From the NCBI RefSeq assembly GCF_905220975.1, contig NZ_CAJNBK010000001.1, positions 930,001 to 994,000 on the forward strand: a DNA stretch of 64,000 bases. The letters are read 5' to 3'. Shown here piece by piece: positions 1 through 8,349 of the stretch; positions within the stretch are counted from its first letter, which is position 1, and the number at the start of each line of letters is the position of its first letter. The DNA comes from Paraburkholderia haematera. GTDB lineage: Bacteria > Pseudomonadota > Gammaproteobacteria > Burkholderiales > Burkholderiaceae. A program made the position numbers and the translations under genes. The notes under the pieces were generated by a model. That model had not been told where the DNA came from and ran no database searches. It saw nothing but the letters and a program-made list of their open reading frames with translations.

Positions 1-2652
1 ACGCATGGCCGCAGCGAAACCGCTGCGCTGCTCGAAGGCCTCGACGTACTGCCGCTCGCGGTGATCGAGTATCGCGGCCGCAAGCTTGGCGAGTTCGATC
101 TCGACGCCGCGCTCGCCCGCAAGCCGCAATTGATTCTCGTCGACGAACTCGCGCATTCGAACGTGCAGGGCGCGCGGCATCTGAAGCGCTGGCAGGACGT
201 CTACGAACTGCTCGACGCGGGTATTGACGTCTACACCACGGTCAACGTCCAGCACCTCGAAAGCCTGAACGACGTGGTCGGCCAGATCACCGGCATCCGC
301 GTCTGGGAGACGGTGCCCGACCGCGTGTTCGATCGCGCCGACGAAGTCACGCTGGTTGACCTGCCCGCCGAAGAACTGCTCGACCGGATGCGTGACGGCA
401 AGGTGTATTTGCCGCAGCAGGCCGAGCGAGCGGTGCGCAACTTCTTTCGCAAGGGCAATCTGATCGCGCTGCGCGAGCTCGCATTGCGCCGCACCGCGGA
501 CCGAGTCGATGCGCAGATGCGGGAATATCGCGCCGATCGTTCGATCGAGCGGATCTGGCAGGCACGTGAGCGCTTATTGGTGTGCGTAGGCCCGGGCCCC
601 GAAGCGCCGATGCTGGTGCGCGCGGCGGCACGTCTCGCCGCCAGCCTGAAGGCCGACTGGATCGCCGTCTATGTGGAGACGCCCGCGCTGCAGCGCTTGC
701 CCGACGCGCGCCGCGAACGCACGCTGAACGCCTTGAAGCTCGCCGCCGAACTCGGCGCCGAAACCGCGACGCTGGCGAGCACCGATGCGGTTGCCGCGCT
801 GATCGGCTACGCGCAGGCTCGCAACGTTTCCAAGCTGGTGGCCGGCGCTTCGGCGCGCACCGGTCTCAAGCGCCGGCTGCGCCGGCCGCTCGGCGAACAG
901 ATTGCCGAACGCGCGGGCGATCTCGATCTCACGCTGATTCGCGCGTCGTCGGAACGTGACGGCGGTGAGCAACGCCGCTTTCTTAACACGACCGCGAACG
1001 CGTGGCGCGAGGCGCTGAGCGCGGCGCGCGAACGCCGCTCACCGCCGCGTGCCTATGGTTTCGCGCTGGCGATTTGCGCGGCCATTACACTGCTTTCAAG
1101 CCAGTTGATCGATCATATCGATCTGACCAACCTCGTCATGCTGTACCTGCTCGGCGTGATCTTCACGGCCGTGAAGCTGGGGCGTGGGCCGGGCGTCGTG
1201 CTGTCGTTCATGAGCGTGGCGGCGTTCGATTTTTTCTTCGTGCCGCCGCGCATGTCGCTGTCGGTGTCCGATACGCAGTATGTGCTGACCTTCTTCGGCA
1301 TGCTGCTGACCTCGCTCGTCATCAGCCATCTCACCTCGAGCCTGCGCCGCGAGGCGAGCGTGGCGCGGCGCCGCGAGCAGCGCACCGGCGCGATGTACGC
1401 CATGGCGCGCGAGCTGGCGGCGGCGCTCGCCACCGAGCAGATCGTCGGCATCGGCAGCCGGCATGTGAGCGAAGTGTTCGGCGCGCGCGTGGCGATCCTG
1501 TTGCCGGACAGCGTCGATCAGGTGAAGCAGAAGATCGAAGACCCTGACGCGACGATCACGCTCGAAGGCGAGATGCTCGATATCGACGTCGGTCAATGGG
1601 TCTACGATCAGCAGAAGCCGGCCGGGCACGGCACCGATACGCTGCCGGCCGCGGCCGCGCTGTACCTGCCGCTCAAGGCGCCGATGCGTACGCGCGGCGT
1701 GCTAGCGGTCGTGATGCGCGACGAGCGCGAACTGGACGTACCCGAGCAGCAACGCATGCTCGACGCCTTCGCCGCGCAAATTGCGCTGGCGCTGGAGCGC
1801 GTGCACTATGTCGACATTGCGCGCGATGCGCTTGTCAGTATGGAATCGGAGCGTTTGCGCAATTCGTTGCTGTCGGCAATTTCGCACGATCTGCGCACGC
1901 CGTTGACAACGATCGTCGGCTTTTCGTCGATGCTCGCGCAATCGCGTGAAGCGCATCCCGGTGCGCAACCGGGCGACGATCTGGTCGAAGCGATCCACGA
2001 AGAAGCGCTGCGCATGACGGGCATCGTCACCAATCTGCTCGACATGGCGCGCTTGCAGGCAGGAAGCCTGCAACTGAACCAGCAGTGGACGCTTCTCGAA
2101 GAAACGGTGGGCGCCGCACTGCGGGCATGCAAACGCGTGCTGGCGAATCATCCGGTGCAGGTGAAGCTGCCCGCGGATTTGCCGCTGCTGCACCTCGATG
2201 CCGTGCTGATGGAGCGGCTCTTCTCGAATCTGTTTGAAAACGCCGCCAAGTACACACCGCCGGATACGCCGTTGACGATCGGCGCGCAACGTCTCGACGC
2301 GGATGGCAAGTCCTTCGTACGCGTCGCGGTCGACGATAACGGGCCGGGTCTGCCAGCCGGCATGGAAGCGCGTGTGTTCGAGAAATTCACGCGTGGCGAG
2401 AAGGAGTCGGCCAAACCGGGCATCGGCCTCGGCCTTGCAATCTGCCGCGCGATCGTGGAAGCGCACGGCGGTACAATCGGCGCGCTCAATCGGGTGGCCG
2501 CGGACGGCCGCGTCGAAGGCGCGCGCTTCTGGTTCACGCTGCCGGTGGAAACGCCGCCCGAAGCCCCGGATGCCCTGGAAGACGAAGGCGCCGACGCTTT
2601 GCCCGACCTCGATTCAACTCCTAACCCGCTTTCCAAACCGACCCATGAGTGA
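1..2652 (+). CDS. kdpD: Sensor histidine kinase KdpD, 5' end cut by window edge
   Basis: Membrane sensor kinase that responds to potassium limitation and turgor and phosphorylates KdpE. The frame is open from base 1 (translation begins THGRSETAALLEG), so the real start lies upstream. Visible parts in order: the rest of the N-terminal KdpD sensor domain, a Usp-like domain (about nt 560-950), four closely packed membrane helices (about nt 1050-1350), a GAF-like region, the phosphoacceptor His in SHDLRTP near nt 1885, and the ATPase with N box (NLFENAAKYTP), DNGPGLP and GIGLGLAI. The C-terminus has a short acidic tail. It overlaps kdpE by 8 bases, so the two are translationally coupled. kdpFABC would be expected to the left, outside the window. 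About 883 residues are present, close to the full family length of roughly 900. Confidence 0.96.
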   Translation, partial: THGRSETAALLEGLDVLPLAVIEYRGRKLGEFDLDAALARKPQLILVDELAHSNVQGARHLKRWQDVYELLDAGIDVYTTVNVQHLESLNDVVGQITGIRVWETVPDRVFDRADEVTLVDLPAEELLDRMRDGKVYLPQQAERAVRNFFRKGNLIALRELALRRTADRVDAQMREYRADRSIERIWQARERLLVCVGPGPEAPMLVRAAARLAASLKADWIAVYVETPALQRLPDARRERTLNALKLAAELGAETATLASTDAVAALIGYAQARNVSKLVAGASARTGLKRRLRRPLGEQIAERAGDLDLTLIRASSERDGGEQRRFLNTTANAWREALSAARERRSPPRAYGFALAICAAITLLSSQLIDHIDLTNLVMLYLLGVIFTAVKLGRGPGVVLSFMSVAAFDFFFVPPRMSLSVSDTQYVLTFFGMLLTSLVISHLTSSLRREASVARRREQRTGAMYAMARELAAALATEQIVGIGSRHVSEVFGARVAILLPDSVDQVKQKIEDPDATITLEGEMLDIDVGQWVYDQQKPAGHGTDTLPAAAALYLPLKAPMRTRGVLAVVMRDERELDVPEQQRMLDAFAAQIALALERVHYVDIARDALVSMESERLRNSLLSAISHDLRTPLTTIVGFSSMLAQSREAHPGAQPGDDLVEAIHEEALRMTGIVTNLLDMARLQAGSLQLNQQWTLLEETVGAALRACKRVLANHPVQVKLPADLPLLHLDAVLMERLFSNLFENAAKYTPPDTPLTIGAQRLDADGKSFVRVAVDDNGPGLPAGMEARVFEKFTRGEKESAKPGIGLGLAICRAIVEAHGGTIGALNRVAADGRVEGARFWFTLPVETPPEAPDALEDEGADALPDLDSTPNPLSKPTHE

Positions 2653-3343
2653 CCCGAGCATCACCGTCGTTCTGATTGAAGACGAAAAGCAGATTCGCCG
2701 CTTCGTGCGAACGGCGCTGGAAGGCGAGGGCATCGTCGTGCACGACGCCGAGACCGGCAAGCAAGGTCTCGTCGAGGCCGCGACGCGCAAGCCCGATCTC
2801 GTCATCGTCGATCTCGGCCTGCCCGACACCGACGGTCTCGACGTGATTCGCGAACTGCGTGGCTGGAGTGAATTGCCGGTCATCGTGCTGTCGGCGCGCA
2901 CCCAGGAAACCGAGAAAGTTGCCGCACTCGATGCCGGCGCGGACGATTACCTCACCAAGCCATTTGGCGTCTCCGAATTGCTGGCGCGGATCCGCGCGCA
3001 TATGCGGCGTCGCAATCAGGGCGGCGCGAACGAATCGCCGCTGGTGCGCTTCGGCGCGGTGACGGTCGATCTGGCCTTGCGTCAGGTGAGCCGCGACGGC
3101 GCCGCTGTCCATCTCACGCCGATCGAATACCGTCTGCTTGCAACCCTCGTGCGCCACGCGGGCCGCGTGCTGACGCACCGGCAATTGCTGCGCGACGTGT
3201 GGGGGCCGTCGCATGTGGAGAGCCATCACTATCTGCGTATCTACATGGCGCATCTGCGCGGGAAACTGGAGCGCGATCCGGCGCAGCCGGAACATATCGT
3301 CACGGAAACGGGCGTCGGATACCGGCTGGTGGGCGCGGTTTGA
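2645..3343 (+). CDS. kdpE: Response regulator KdpE (OmpR family)
   Basis: DNA-binding response regulator of the KdpDE system, expected to activate the kdpFABC potassium pump operon. The 232-residue protein has a receiver domain with the phospho-acceptor Asp in VIVDLGLPDTDG, the switch region VIVLSAR and the conserved Lys in DDYLTKPF. A winged-helix output domain follows (TPIEYRLLATL, HRQLLRDVWG, VETGVGYRL-type ending). The ATG at 2645 is chosen because MSDPSITVVLIEDE is the normal start of the fold; the open frame further upstream is a shadow of kdpD. It sits in an operon with kdpD (8-base overlap). Confidence 0.96.
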   Translation: MSDPSITVVLIEDEKQIRRFVRTALEGEGIVVHDAETGKQGLVEAATRKPDLVIVDLGLPDTDGLDVIRELRGWSELPVIVLSARTQETEKVAALDAGADDYLTKPFGVSELLARIRAHMRRRNQGGANESPLVRFGAVTVDLALRQVSRDGAAVHLTPIEYRLLATLVRHAGRVLTHRQLLRDVWGPSHVESHHYLRIYMAHLRGKLERDPAQPEHIVTETGVGYRLVGAV

Positions 3344-3360
3344 GCCTGCCCGAGGCGTCC

Positions 3361-3406
3361 GCCGCGCCCTTGCGGCGGGTCGCCGCAGCAAGGCGGCGCG
3401 CTATTT
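3361..3406 (+). terminator. Imperfect GC-rich hairpin after kdpE
   Basis: An imperfect inverted repeat (GCCGCGCCCTTGCGGC against GCCGCAGCAAGGCGGC, with a bulge) is followed by a short T run (CTATTTT). It would close the kdpDE transcript just before the next promoter. The T run is weak, so termination efficiency is uncertain. Confidence 0.4.
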
Positions 3407-3409
3407 TGG

Positions 3410-3415
3410 TATAAT
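3410..3415 (+). promoter_or_regulatory. -10 element of the sugE promoter
   Basis: A consensus TATAAT lies 8 bases before the first riboswitch hairpin. No good -35 is seen at the usual 16-18 base distance, so the promoter is assigned on the -10 and its position only. Confidence 0.5.
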
Positions 3416-3422
3416 TACAGTT

Positions 3423-3465
3423 CGTAAGGACGACCTTGCGCACTGCTACAAACGGGGACGGCCCC
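3423..3465 (+). promoter_or_regulatory. Guanidine-II riboswitch (mini-ykkC) candidate
   Basis: Two small stem-loops stand in tandem. The first (3423-3440) has a 7-bp stem including one G-U pair and an ACGA tetraloop at 3430-3433. The second (3454-3465) has a GGGG/CCCC stem and an ACGG tetraloop at 3458-3461. Two hairpins with ACGR loops are the defining pattern of the mini-ykkC motif, known as the guanidine-II riboswitch, which commonly precedes small multidrug resistance genes of the guanidinium-exporting Gdx/SugE type. The next gene, starting 21 bases downstream, is exactly that type. The second hairpin ends about 10 bases before the GGAG ribosome binding site, which fits control of translation initiation. 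Confidence 0.85.
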
Positions 3466-3486
3466 ATCTGACCATGGAGCTGTCTC

Positions 3487-3807
3487 ATGTCCTGGATTCT
3501 TCTGCTGATTGCCGGTTTGCTTGAAGTCGCATGGGCGGCCGGTCTCAAAACCTCCGAAGGCTTCACCCGGCTCTGGCCGTCCGTATTCACTTTGGTGACT
3601 GCGCTCGGCAGCTTTATCCTGCTCGCGATGGCGATGCGCCAGTTGCCGCTCGGCACGGCCTACGCCGTGTGGACGGGGATCGGCGCGGTCGGCGCCTTTA
3701 TCTTCGGCATTGTCATGATGGGCGAGGCACTGACGGCCGCGCGGGTGGCGAGCGCGGCGCTGATCGTGATCGGATTGATCGGGTTGAAGCTGTCGTCGGG
3801 GCATTGA
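3487..3807 (+). CDS. sugE: SMR-family guanidinium exporter (SugE/Gdx type)
   Basis: Small inner-membrane transporter of the SMR family, Gdx subtype, which exports guanidinium in exchange for protons and works as an antiparallel dimer. The 106-residue length and four hydrophobic helices match the family. The essential glutamate in helix 1 is seen in [11 protein letters not shown] at about residue 13, and the [15 protein letters not shown] segment of helix 3 is typical of SugE/Gdx. GGAG precedes the ATG at a suitable distance. The upstream guanidine-II riboswitch candidate supports guanidinium as the substrate instead of broad quaternary ammonium drugs. Confidence 0.92.
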   Translation: MSWILLLIAGLLEVAWAAGLKTSEGFTRLWPSVFTLVTALGSFILLAMAMRQLPLGTAYAVWTGIGAVGAFIFGIVMMGEALTAARVASAALIVIGLIGLKLSSGH

Positions 3808-3922
3808 GCCCGTGTTGTCCAGTCAGATTATCGTGTCCGCATGCGCTCGAATCGGGCGCTAACCATCCGCCATTAAAGCCCGCCATTTATTCGCCGCTCT
3901 GCGTTCTGCGAATTAACGTGGC

Positions 3923-3928
3923 TATAAT
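3923..3928 (+). promoter_or_regulatory. Possible -10 element for the DUF4126 gene
   Basis: A TATAAT sequence lies about 140 bases before the DUF4126 gene. The -35 partner is unconvincing (TGCGTT at a 17-base distance), so this is a moderate candidate. Confidence 0.35.
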
Positions 3929-4067
3929 GAGACTGAATCCAACCTGAAATTGTCCGCGGCCCATTTGGCGCGGCCGGCTTGGCGCGGGTCTGACGACTTC
4001 GGTGCGGCGCTTCCCTTTCCTTTGCCCGTCGAAGCGCCCGGCACGCACAGCGCGCCTGGAGGCGGCC

Positions 4068-4679
4068 ATGCTTGAATCACTTTCGCTCGCTGCGGGCCTC
4101 TCATGGGGCAGCGGTCTGCGCCTCTATCTGACAGTCCTGCTGGCCGGCGTGTTCGCGCGCCTTGGCTTGATTCATCTCCCCGATACGCTGTCCGCTCTGT
4201 CCTCGCCGTGGGTAATCGGTGTCGCCGGCGTGTTGACGGTCACCGAATTTCTCGCCGACAAAATTCCCGCGTTCGATTCCCTATGGGACGCGGTCCATAC
4301 CTTTATTCGCATTCCCGCCGGCGCGGTATTGGCGGCCGGCGCGCTCGGCCATGCCGATCCCGCGCTGCTGACGGTCGCGGCACTCGCGGGCGGTACGCTG
4401 GCGGGCACCGCGCATCTGGCGAAAGCGGGCACACGCGCGCTGATCAATCTGTCGCCGGAACCGGTGTCGAATGTCGTGACCTCGACCGCTGAAGACGGTC
4501 TCGTGTTCGGCGGCATGCTCCTCGCGCTGTTCGTGCCGCTTGTGTTCCTGGTATTGATGGTGGGCTTCCTGGTGCTGGCCGGCTGGGCGTTGCCACGGCT
4601 GTGGCGCGGGGTGCAGGGCGGTTTTCGCGGGATGGCGACGCACATGGTGTCGCGGTTTGCCAGGAGTCGGCACGATTGA
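4068..4679 (+). CDS. DUF4126 family membrane protein
   Basis: 203-residue integral membrane protein of unknown function. The sequence matches the DUF4126 pattern: an N-terminal LxLAAGLxxGSGLRLYLTVL helix, then a VTEFLADKIPAFDSLWDAVHTFIRIPAGA segment and several Ala/Gly/Leu-rich helices ending in a basic tail. A GGAGG ribosome binding site lies 6 bases before the ATG at 4068, which decides this start over the longer open frame. The stop overlaps the TTG start of the next gene, so the two are probably co-transcribed. Nothing in the sequence indicates a substrate. Confidence 0.8.
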   Translation: MLESLSLAAGLSWGSGLRLYLTVLLAGVFARLGLIHLPDTLSALSSPWVIGVAGVLTVTEFLADKIPAFDSLWDAVHTFIRIPAGAVLAAGALGHADPALLTVAALAGGTLAGTAHLAKAGTRALINLSPEPVSNVVTSTAEDGLVFGGMLLALFVPLVFLVLMVGFLVLAGWALPRLWRGVQGGFRGMATHMVSRFARSRHD

Positions 4680-7258
4680 GCGATACGGTAAGAGGTGTGA
4701 CGGCGCGGGCGGCTTCACAGCCAACGCGCCGGTTGGGCGGCGCGGATGTGCTGCGCCAGTCCATTCGTATGACGGCGCGCGACTGGCGCGCGGGCGAACT
4801 GACAATGCTGCTGCTGGCGCTGGTGCTGGCCGTCGCGGCGTTGTCGAGTGTCGGCTTTCTGGCTGATCGCCTGCATCAAGGGCTCGAACGTGATGCGCGG
4901 CGCATGATCGCCGCCGATTTCATCGTGCGCGCCGATCATCCGGTCGATCCGCAATTCGCGCAGCAAGCGGGCGCGCTCGGTCTGAATACCGCCAGCACAG
5001 CGATCTTCCCCAGCATGATCAATTCGACCGGAGCGCAGCCGGTCTCGCGGCTGGCCGCCATCAAGGCGGTGTCGCCGGGTTATCCGCTGCGTGGCGCATT
5101 GCGGATCGCTGCGGCGCCGGGCGCGGCGGACCATCCCACCGATTCGATTCCGGCGCCGGGTACGGCATGGGTCGATCAGGCGCTCCTCGACGCATTGAAG
5201 CTGCACGTCGGCGACGCCGTGAAGGTCGGGTCGCGCAACTTCACGATCGGCGCGGTCATCACCCGTGAACTCGATCGTGGTTTTTCGTTCGTCAATTTTT
5301 CGCCGCGCCTGATGTTGCGTGCCGACGATGTCCAGTCGACCGGCCTCATTACCTTCGGCAGCCGCGTGACGTACCGGTTGCTGGTGGCGGGCCCGGATGA
5401 ATCGGTGGCGCGCTTCGCGCAATTCGCGCATGACAAGGTGGACGGCGGCAAGATGCGCGGCGTCGCGCTCGAGTCGTTGCAGGACGGCCAGCCGCAGGTG
5501 CGCCAGACGCTCGACCGCGCGAGTCACTTCCTCACACTCGTCTCGCTGCTTACCGCGTTGCTCGCGGCGGTGGCGATCGCAATGGCCGCGCATCGGTATA
5601 TGCGCCGGCATCTGGACGGCTGCGCGGCGATGCGCTGCCTTGGGGTCAGCCAGACCACGCTGCGCGCGCTGTTCACGCTTGAATTCATCGGGCTGGGTTT
5701 GATCGGCGGCGCGCTCGGCGTGGCGCTCGGCTACCTGGGTCATCTGGCGTTGCTGACGTGGCTCGGCAGTCTGATCGATGTCGCTTTGCCGTACCCAACC
5801 GTCTGGCCGGCGCTCGAAGGCATCGCGGCCGGTCTCGTGCTGTTGCTCGGTTTCGCGTTGCCGCCTCTGTTGCCGTTGACGCGTGTGCCGCCGGTGCGCG
5901 TGCTGCGTCGCGAATGGGGCGAAGCGGGGCGCACCGCGTGGGCCGCCTATGCGCTCGGCATCGTGTTGTTCGCCGCGCTCCTGATCGTCGCAGCCGGCGA
6001 GTTGAAGCTCGGCGGCATCGTCGCGGGCGGCTTTGCCGGCGGCATGCTGGTGTTCGCGTGCATCGCGCGGCTGGCGTTGTGGGGCGCGTCGCGCGCCGTG
6101 CGCAGCGAGCGCGTGAATGCGGGAATCGGCTGGCGTTACGCGCTGGCGTCGCTGGAGCGGCGCAGCGGCGCAAGCGCGTTGCAGATCACCGCGCTCGGCA
6201 TCGGTCTGATGTGTCTGTTGCTGATTGCAATGACACGCAACGATCTCGTGGCCGGCTGGCGCAAATCGACGCCGCCCGATGCGCCGAACGAATTCATCAT
6301 CGACATCCAGCCCGATCAGCGCGAAGTCGTCACGCAGTATCTGGGCACGCACGGCGTGCCCGGCACGGTGCTCGCGCCGATGGTGCGCGGCCGGCTGATT
6401 GCGATCAACGGCAAGCCGGTCAATCCGGATTCGTTCAAGGGCGAGGATGCGAGGCGTCTCGTCGACCGCGAATTCAATCTGTCGTACACAACCGAGCTGC
6501 CCGACGACAACCGTCTCTCTGCCGGCACATGGTATGGCGACACGAAGACGCCGCAGATTTCAATCGAGCAGGGGCTGGCGAAGCTGATCAACGTGAAGCC
6601 TGGCGATACGCTGCGCTTCGACGTGACGGGATTGCAGGTCGACGCGCCGGTGACGAGTGTGCGCAAGCTCGACTGGGGCTCGTTCAAGGTCAACTTTTTC
6701 GTGCTGATGCCGCCGGCCGCCTTGCAGGATTTCCCGGCGACGTTCATTACCAGTTTCCATTTGCCGCCGGAAAAACAGTCGACCATCGACGGGCTGATCG
6801 CCACCTATCCGAACCTCACGGCAATCGACACCGGTCCGATTCTGGCGCAGGTGCAGCGTGTCCTGCAGCAGGTGATCGGCGCGGTGCAGTTCCTGTTCGC
6901 ATTCACGCTCGCGGCCGGCGTGCTGGTGCTCTACGCGGCGCTGGCCGGCACGCGTGACGAGCGTATGCGAGAATCCGCGCTGCTGCGCGCGCTGGGTGCG
7001 TCGCATCGCCAGGTGCGGGCGGTGCAGATTGCCGAGTTTGTGGCGGTGGGAGCGCTGGCGGGATTGATGGCGGCGATCGGTGCGCAAGTGATTGGCTGGG
7101 TGCTGGCAACGCGCGTGTTCGAGTTTTATCTGAGCTTCGATCCGTGGCTGTTGCCCGCGGGTATCGCGGCCGGGATTGCCTGCGCGGGCGTGGGCGGCTG
7201 GCTCAGCTTGCGGCATGTACTGGCGCGGCCCGCGTTGCAATCGCTGCGGGACGCGTGA
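4676..7258 (+). CDS. FtsX-like ABC transporter permease (YbbP type)
   Basis: Large inner-membrane permease resembling YbbP, which in other bacteria works with the ATPase YbbA. About 860 residues: one N-terminal helix (LTMLLLALVLAVAALSSVGFLA), a periplasmic MacB-like domain, a four-helix FtsX block around residues 265-450, a second long periplasmic domain and a final three-helix FtsX block that includes the LLRALGASHRQV signature. The TTG at 4676 is chosen because it overlaps the previous stop and has CAGGAG 9 bases upstream. A GTG at 4697 preceded by AAGAGG is an alternative that would be 7 residues shorter. No ATPase gene lies next to it, which is unusual for the family. Confidence 0.8.
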   Translation: MSDTVRGVTARAASQPTRRLGGADVLRQSIRMTARDWRAGELTMLLLALVLAVAALSSVGFLADRLHQGLERDARRMIAADFIVRADHPVDPQFAQQAGALGLNTASTAIFPSMINSTGAQPVSRLAAIKAVSPGYPLRGALRIAAAPGAADHPTDSIPAPGTAWVDQALLDALKLHVGDAVKVGSRNFTIGAVITRELDRGFSFVNFSPRLMLRADDVQSTGLITFGSRVTYRLLVAGPDESVARFAQFAHDKVDGGKMRGVALESLQDGQPQVRQTLDRASHFLTLVSLLTALLAAVAIAMAAHRYMRRHLDGCAAMRCLGVSQTTLRALFTLEFIGLGLIGGALGVALGYLGHLALLTWLGSLIDVALPYPTVWPALEGIAAGLVLLLGFALPPLLPLTRVPPVRVLRREWGEAGRTAWAAYALGIVLFAALLIVAAGELKLGGIVAGGFAGGMLVFACIARLALWGASRAVRSERVNAGIGWRYALASLERRSGASALQITALGIGLMCLLLIAMTRNDLVAGWRKSTPPDAPNEFIIDIQPDQREVVTQYLGTHGVPGTVLAPMVRGRLIAINGKPVNPDSFKGEDARRLVDREFNLSYTTELPDDNRLSAGTWYGDTKTPQISIEQGLAKLINVKPGDTLRFDVTGLQVDAPVTSVRKLDWGSFKVNFFVLMPPAALQDFPATFITSFHLPPEKQSTIDGLIATYPNLTAIDTGPILAQVQRVLQQVIGAVQFLFAFTLAAGVLVLYAALAGTRDERMRESALLRALGASHRQVRAVQIAEFVAVGALAGLMAAIGAQVIGWVLATRVFEFYLSFDPWLLPAGIAAGIACAGVGGWLSLRHVLARPALQSLRDA

Positions 7259-7287
7259 TTTTTCTCTTCTGGTTTTTGTGATTGGCT

Positions 7288-7701
7288 ATGAGCGATCTTA
7301 ACGACGAAGTGTCCGCCGCAGAGCCGACGGCCTTCGAACTGGTGGGCGGTGAAGCGCGCGTGCGCGAACTGGTCGACCGGTTTTATGACCTGATGGATCT
7401 CGAACCGGAATTCGCCGGAATCCGGGCGTTGCATCCGGAATCGCTCGATGGCTCGCGCGACAAGTTCTTCTGGTTTTTGTGCGGGTGGATGGGGGGACCC
7501 GATCATTACATCAGCCGGTTCGGCCATCCCAGGCTGCGGGCGAGGCACATGCCGTTTCCGATTGCGTCCAGCGAGCGGGATCAGTGGCTTCGCTGCATGG
7601 CCTGGGCGATGGAAGACGTCGGGCTTTCCGAGCCGTTGAGGGAACGATTGCTGACGTCGTTCTTCGAGACCGCGGACTGGATGCGCAACCGCAATGGTTG
7701 A
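7288..7701 (+). CDS. Group II truncated hemoglobin
   Basis: 137-residue globin of the TrHb2 (GlbO) class, which binds oxygen or other small ligands through heme in the cytoplasm. Family signs: ELVGGEARVRELVDRFYDLMD with the Phe-Tyr pair of helix B, the GWMGGPDHYISRFGHPRLRARHMPF stretch with the proximal His, and a Trp in the G helix (DQWLRCMAWAM). The ATG at 7288 is preferred over an in-frame TTG six bases earlier. Its end overlaps the start of the DUF924 gene by 8 bases. Its exact physiological role cannot be read from sequence. Confidence 0.9.
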   Translation: MSDLNDEVSAAEPTAFELVGGEARVRELVDRFYDLMDLEPEFAGIRALHPESLDGSRDKFFWFLCGWMGGPDHYISRFGHPRLRARHMPFPIASSERDQWLRCMAWAMEDVGLSEPLRERLLTSFFETADWMRNRNG

Positions 7702-8299
7702 TGGGGCCGCGGGGCCGGAAGCGGCCGAGGCGCGCGCAGTCCTCGACTGCTGGTTTGGCGCTCCGGATACACCCATCTTCGGCCAGGCCCGCAAGCTCTG
7801 GTTCTCCCGCGATCAAGCCTTCGATGCGATGCTGCTGGAACGCTTCGGGGCACTGATCGACGCGGCGCGCGAAGGGTTACTCGACAGCTGGACAGAAACA
7901 CCGCTCGGCGCGTTGGCGCTGATCATTGTGCTGGATCAGTTTTCGCGCAATTGCTACCGGAATACACCGCGCGCCTTCGCGGCCGATCATCAGGCGCTGC
8001 GCATCGCGCAACGGATGATCGCAAGCGGTGCCGATCGCGCATTGCCGGGCGCGCATCACCGCGCGTTCGCGTATCTGCCGTTCGAACACGACGAAACGCT
8101 TGCCAGCCAGCACGAATCGTTGCGCCTGTTCAAACAGCTGAAGGCCGAACCAGGCGGTGCGTCCTACTACTCATCCGCGCTCAGGCACGCCAGAATCGTG
8201 GAGCGGTTCGGACGCTTTCCACATCGCAATGCGCTGCTGGGGCGCAAGTCGACCGATGAAGAAACGGCTTTCCTGAAAGAACGCGGTTCGTCGTTCTAG
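7694..8299 (+). CDS. DUF924 family protein
   Basis: 201-residue soluble protein with the DUF924 pattern: a FW/CWFG motif near the start (VLDCWFGAP), KLWFSRD, LIIVLDQFSRNCYRNTPRAFAAD and HRAFAYLPFEHDE. The fold is an all-helical TPR-like one, and its function is unknown. The gene overlaps the globin gene by 8 bases, so the two are likely translated together. This globin-DUF924 coupling is the only hint about function. Confidence 0.85.
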   Translation: MVDGAAGPEAAEARAVLDCWFGAPDTPIFGQARKLWFSRDQAFDAMLLERFGALIDAAREGLLDSWTETPLGALALIIVLDQFSRNCYRNTPRAFAADHQALRIAQRMIASGADRALPGAHHRAFAYLPFEHDETLASQHESLRLFKQLKAEPGGASYYSSALRHARIVERFGRFPHRNALLGRKSTDEETAFLKERGSSF

Positions 8300-8349
8300 G
8301 CGTTAGGGCAACGCGCAAGCGCAGGTCAGGCACCATGTGCCGTGACGTG

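Noticed and set aside
4715..6352. 545-codon frame on the minus strand opposite the YbbP-like gene
   Set aside because: It is a long antisense frame typical of high-GC coding DNA, rich in Arg/Gln/His, with no domain. The plus strand has the clear membrane protein.
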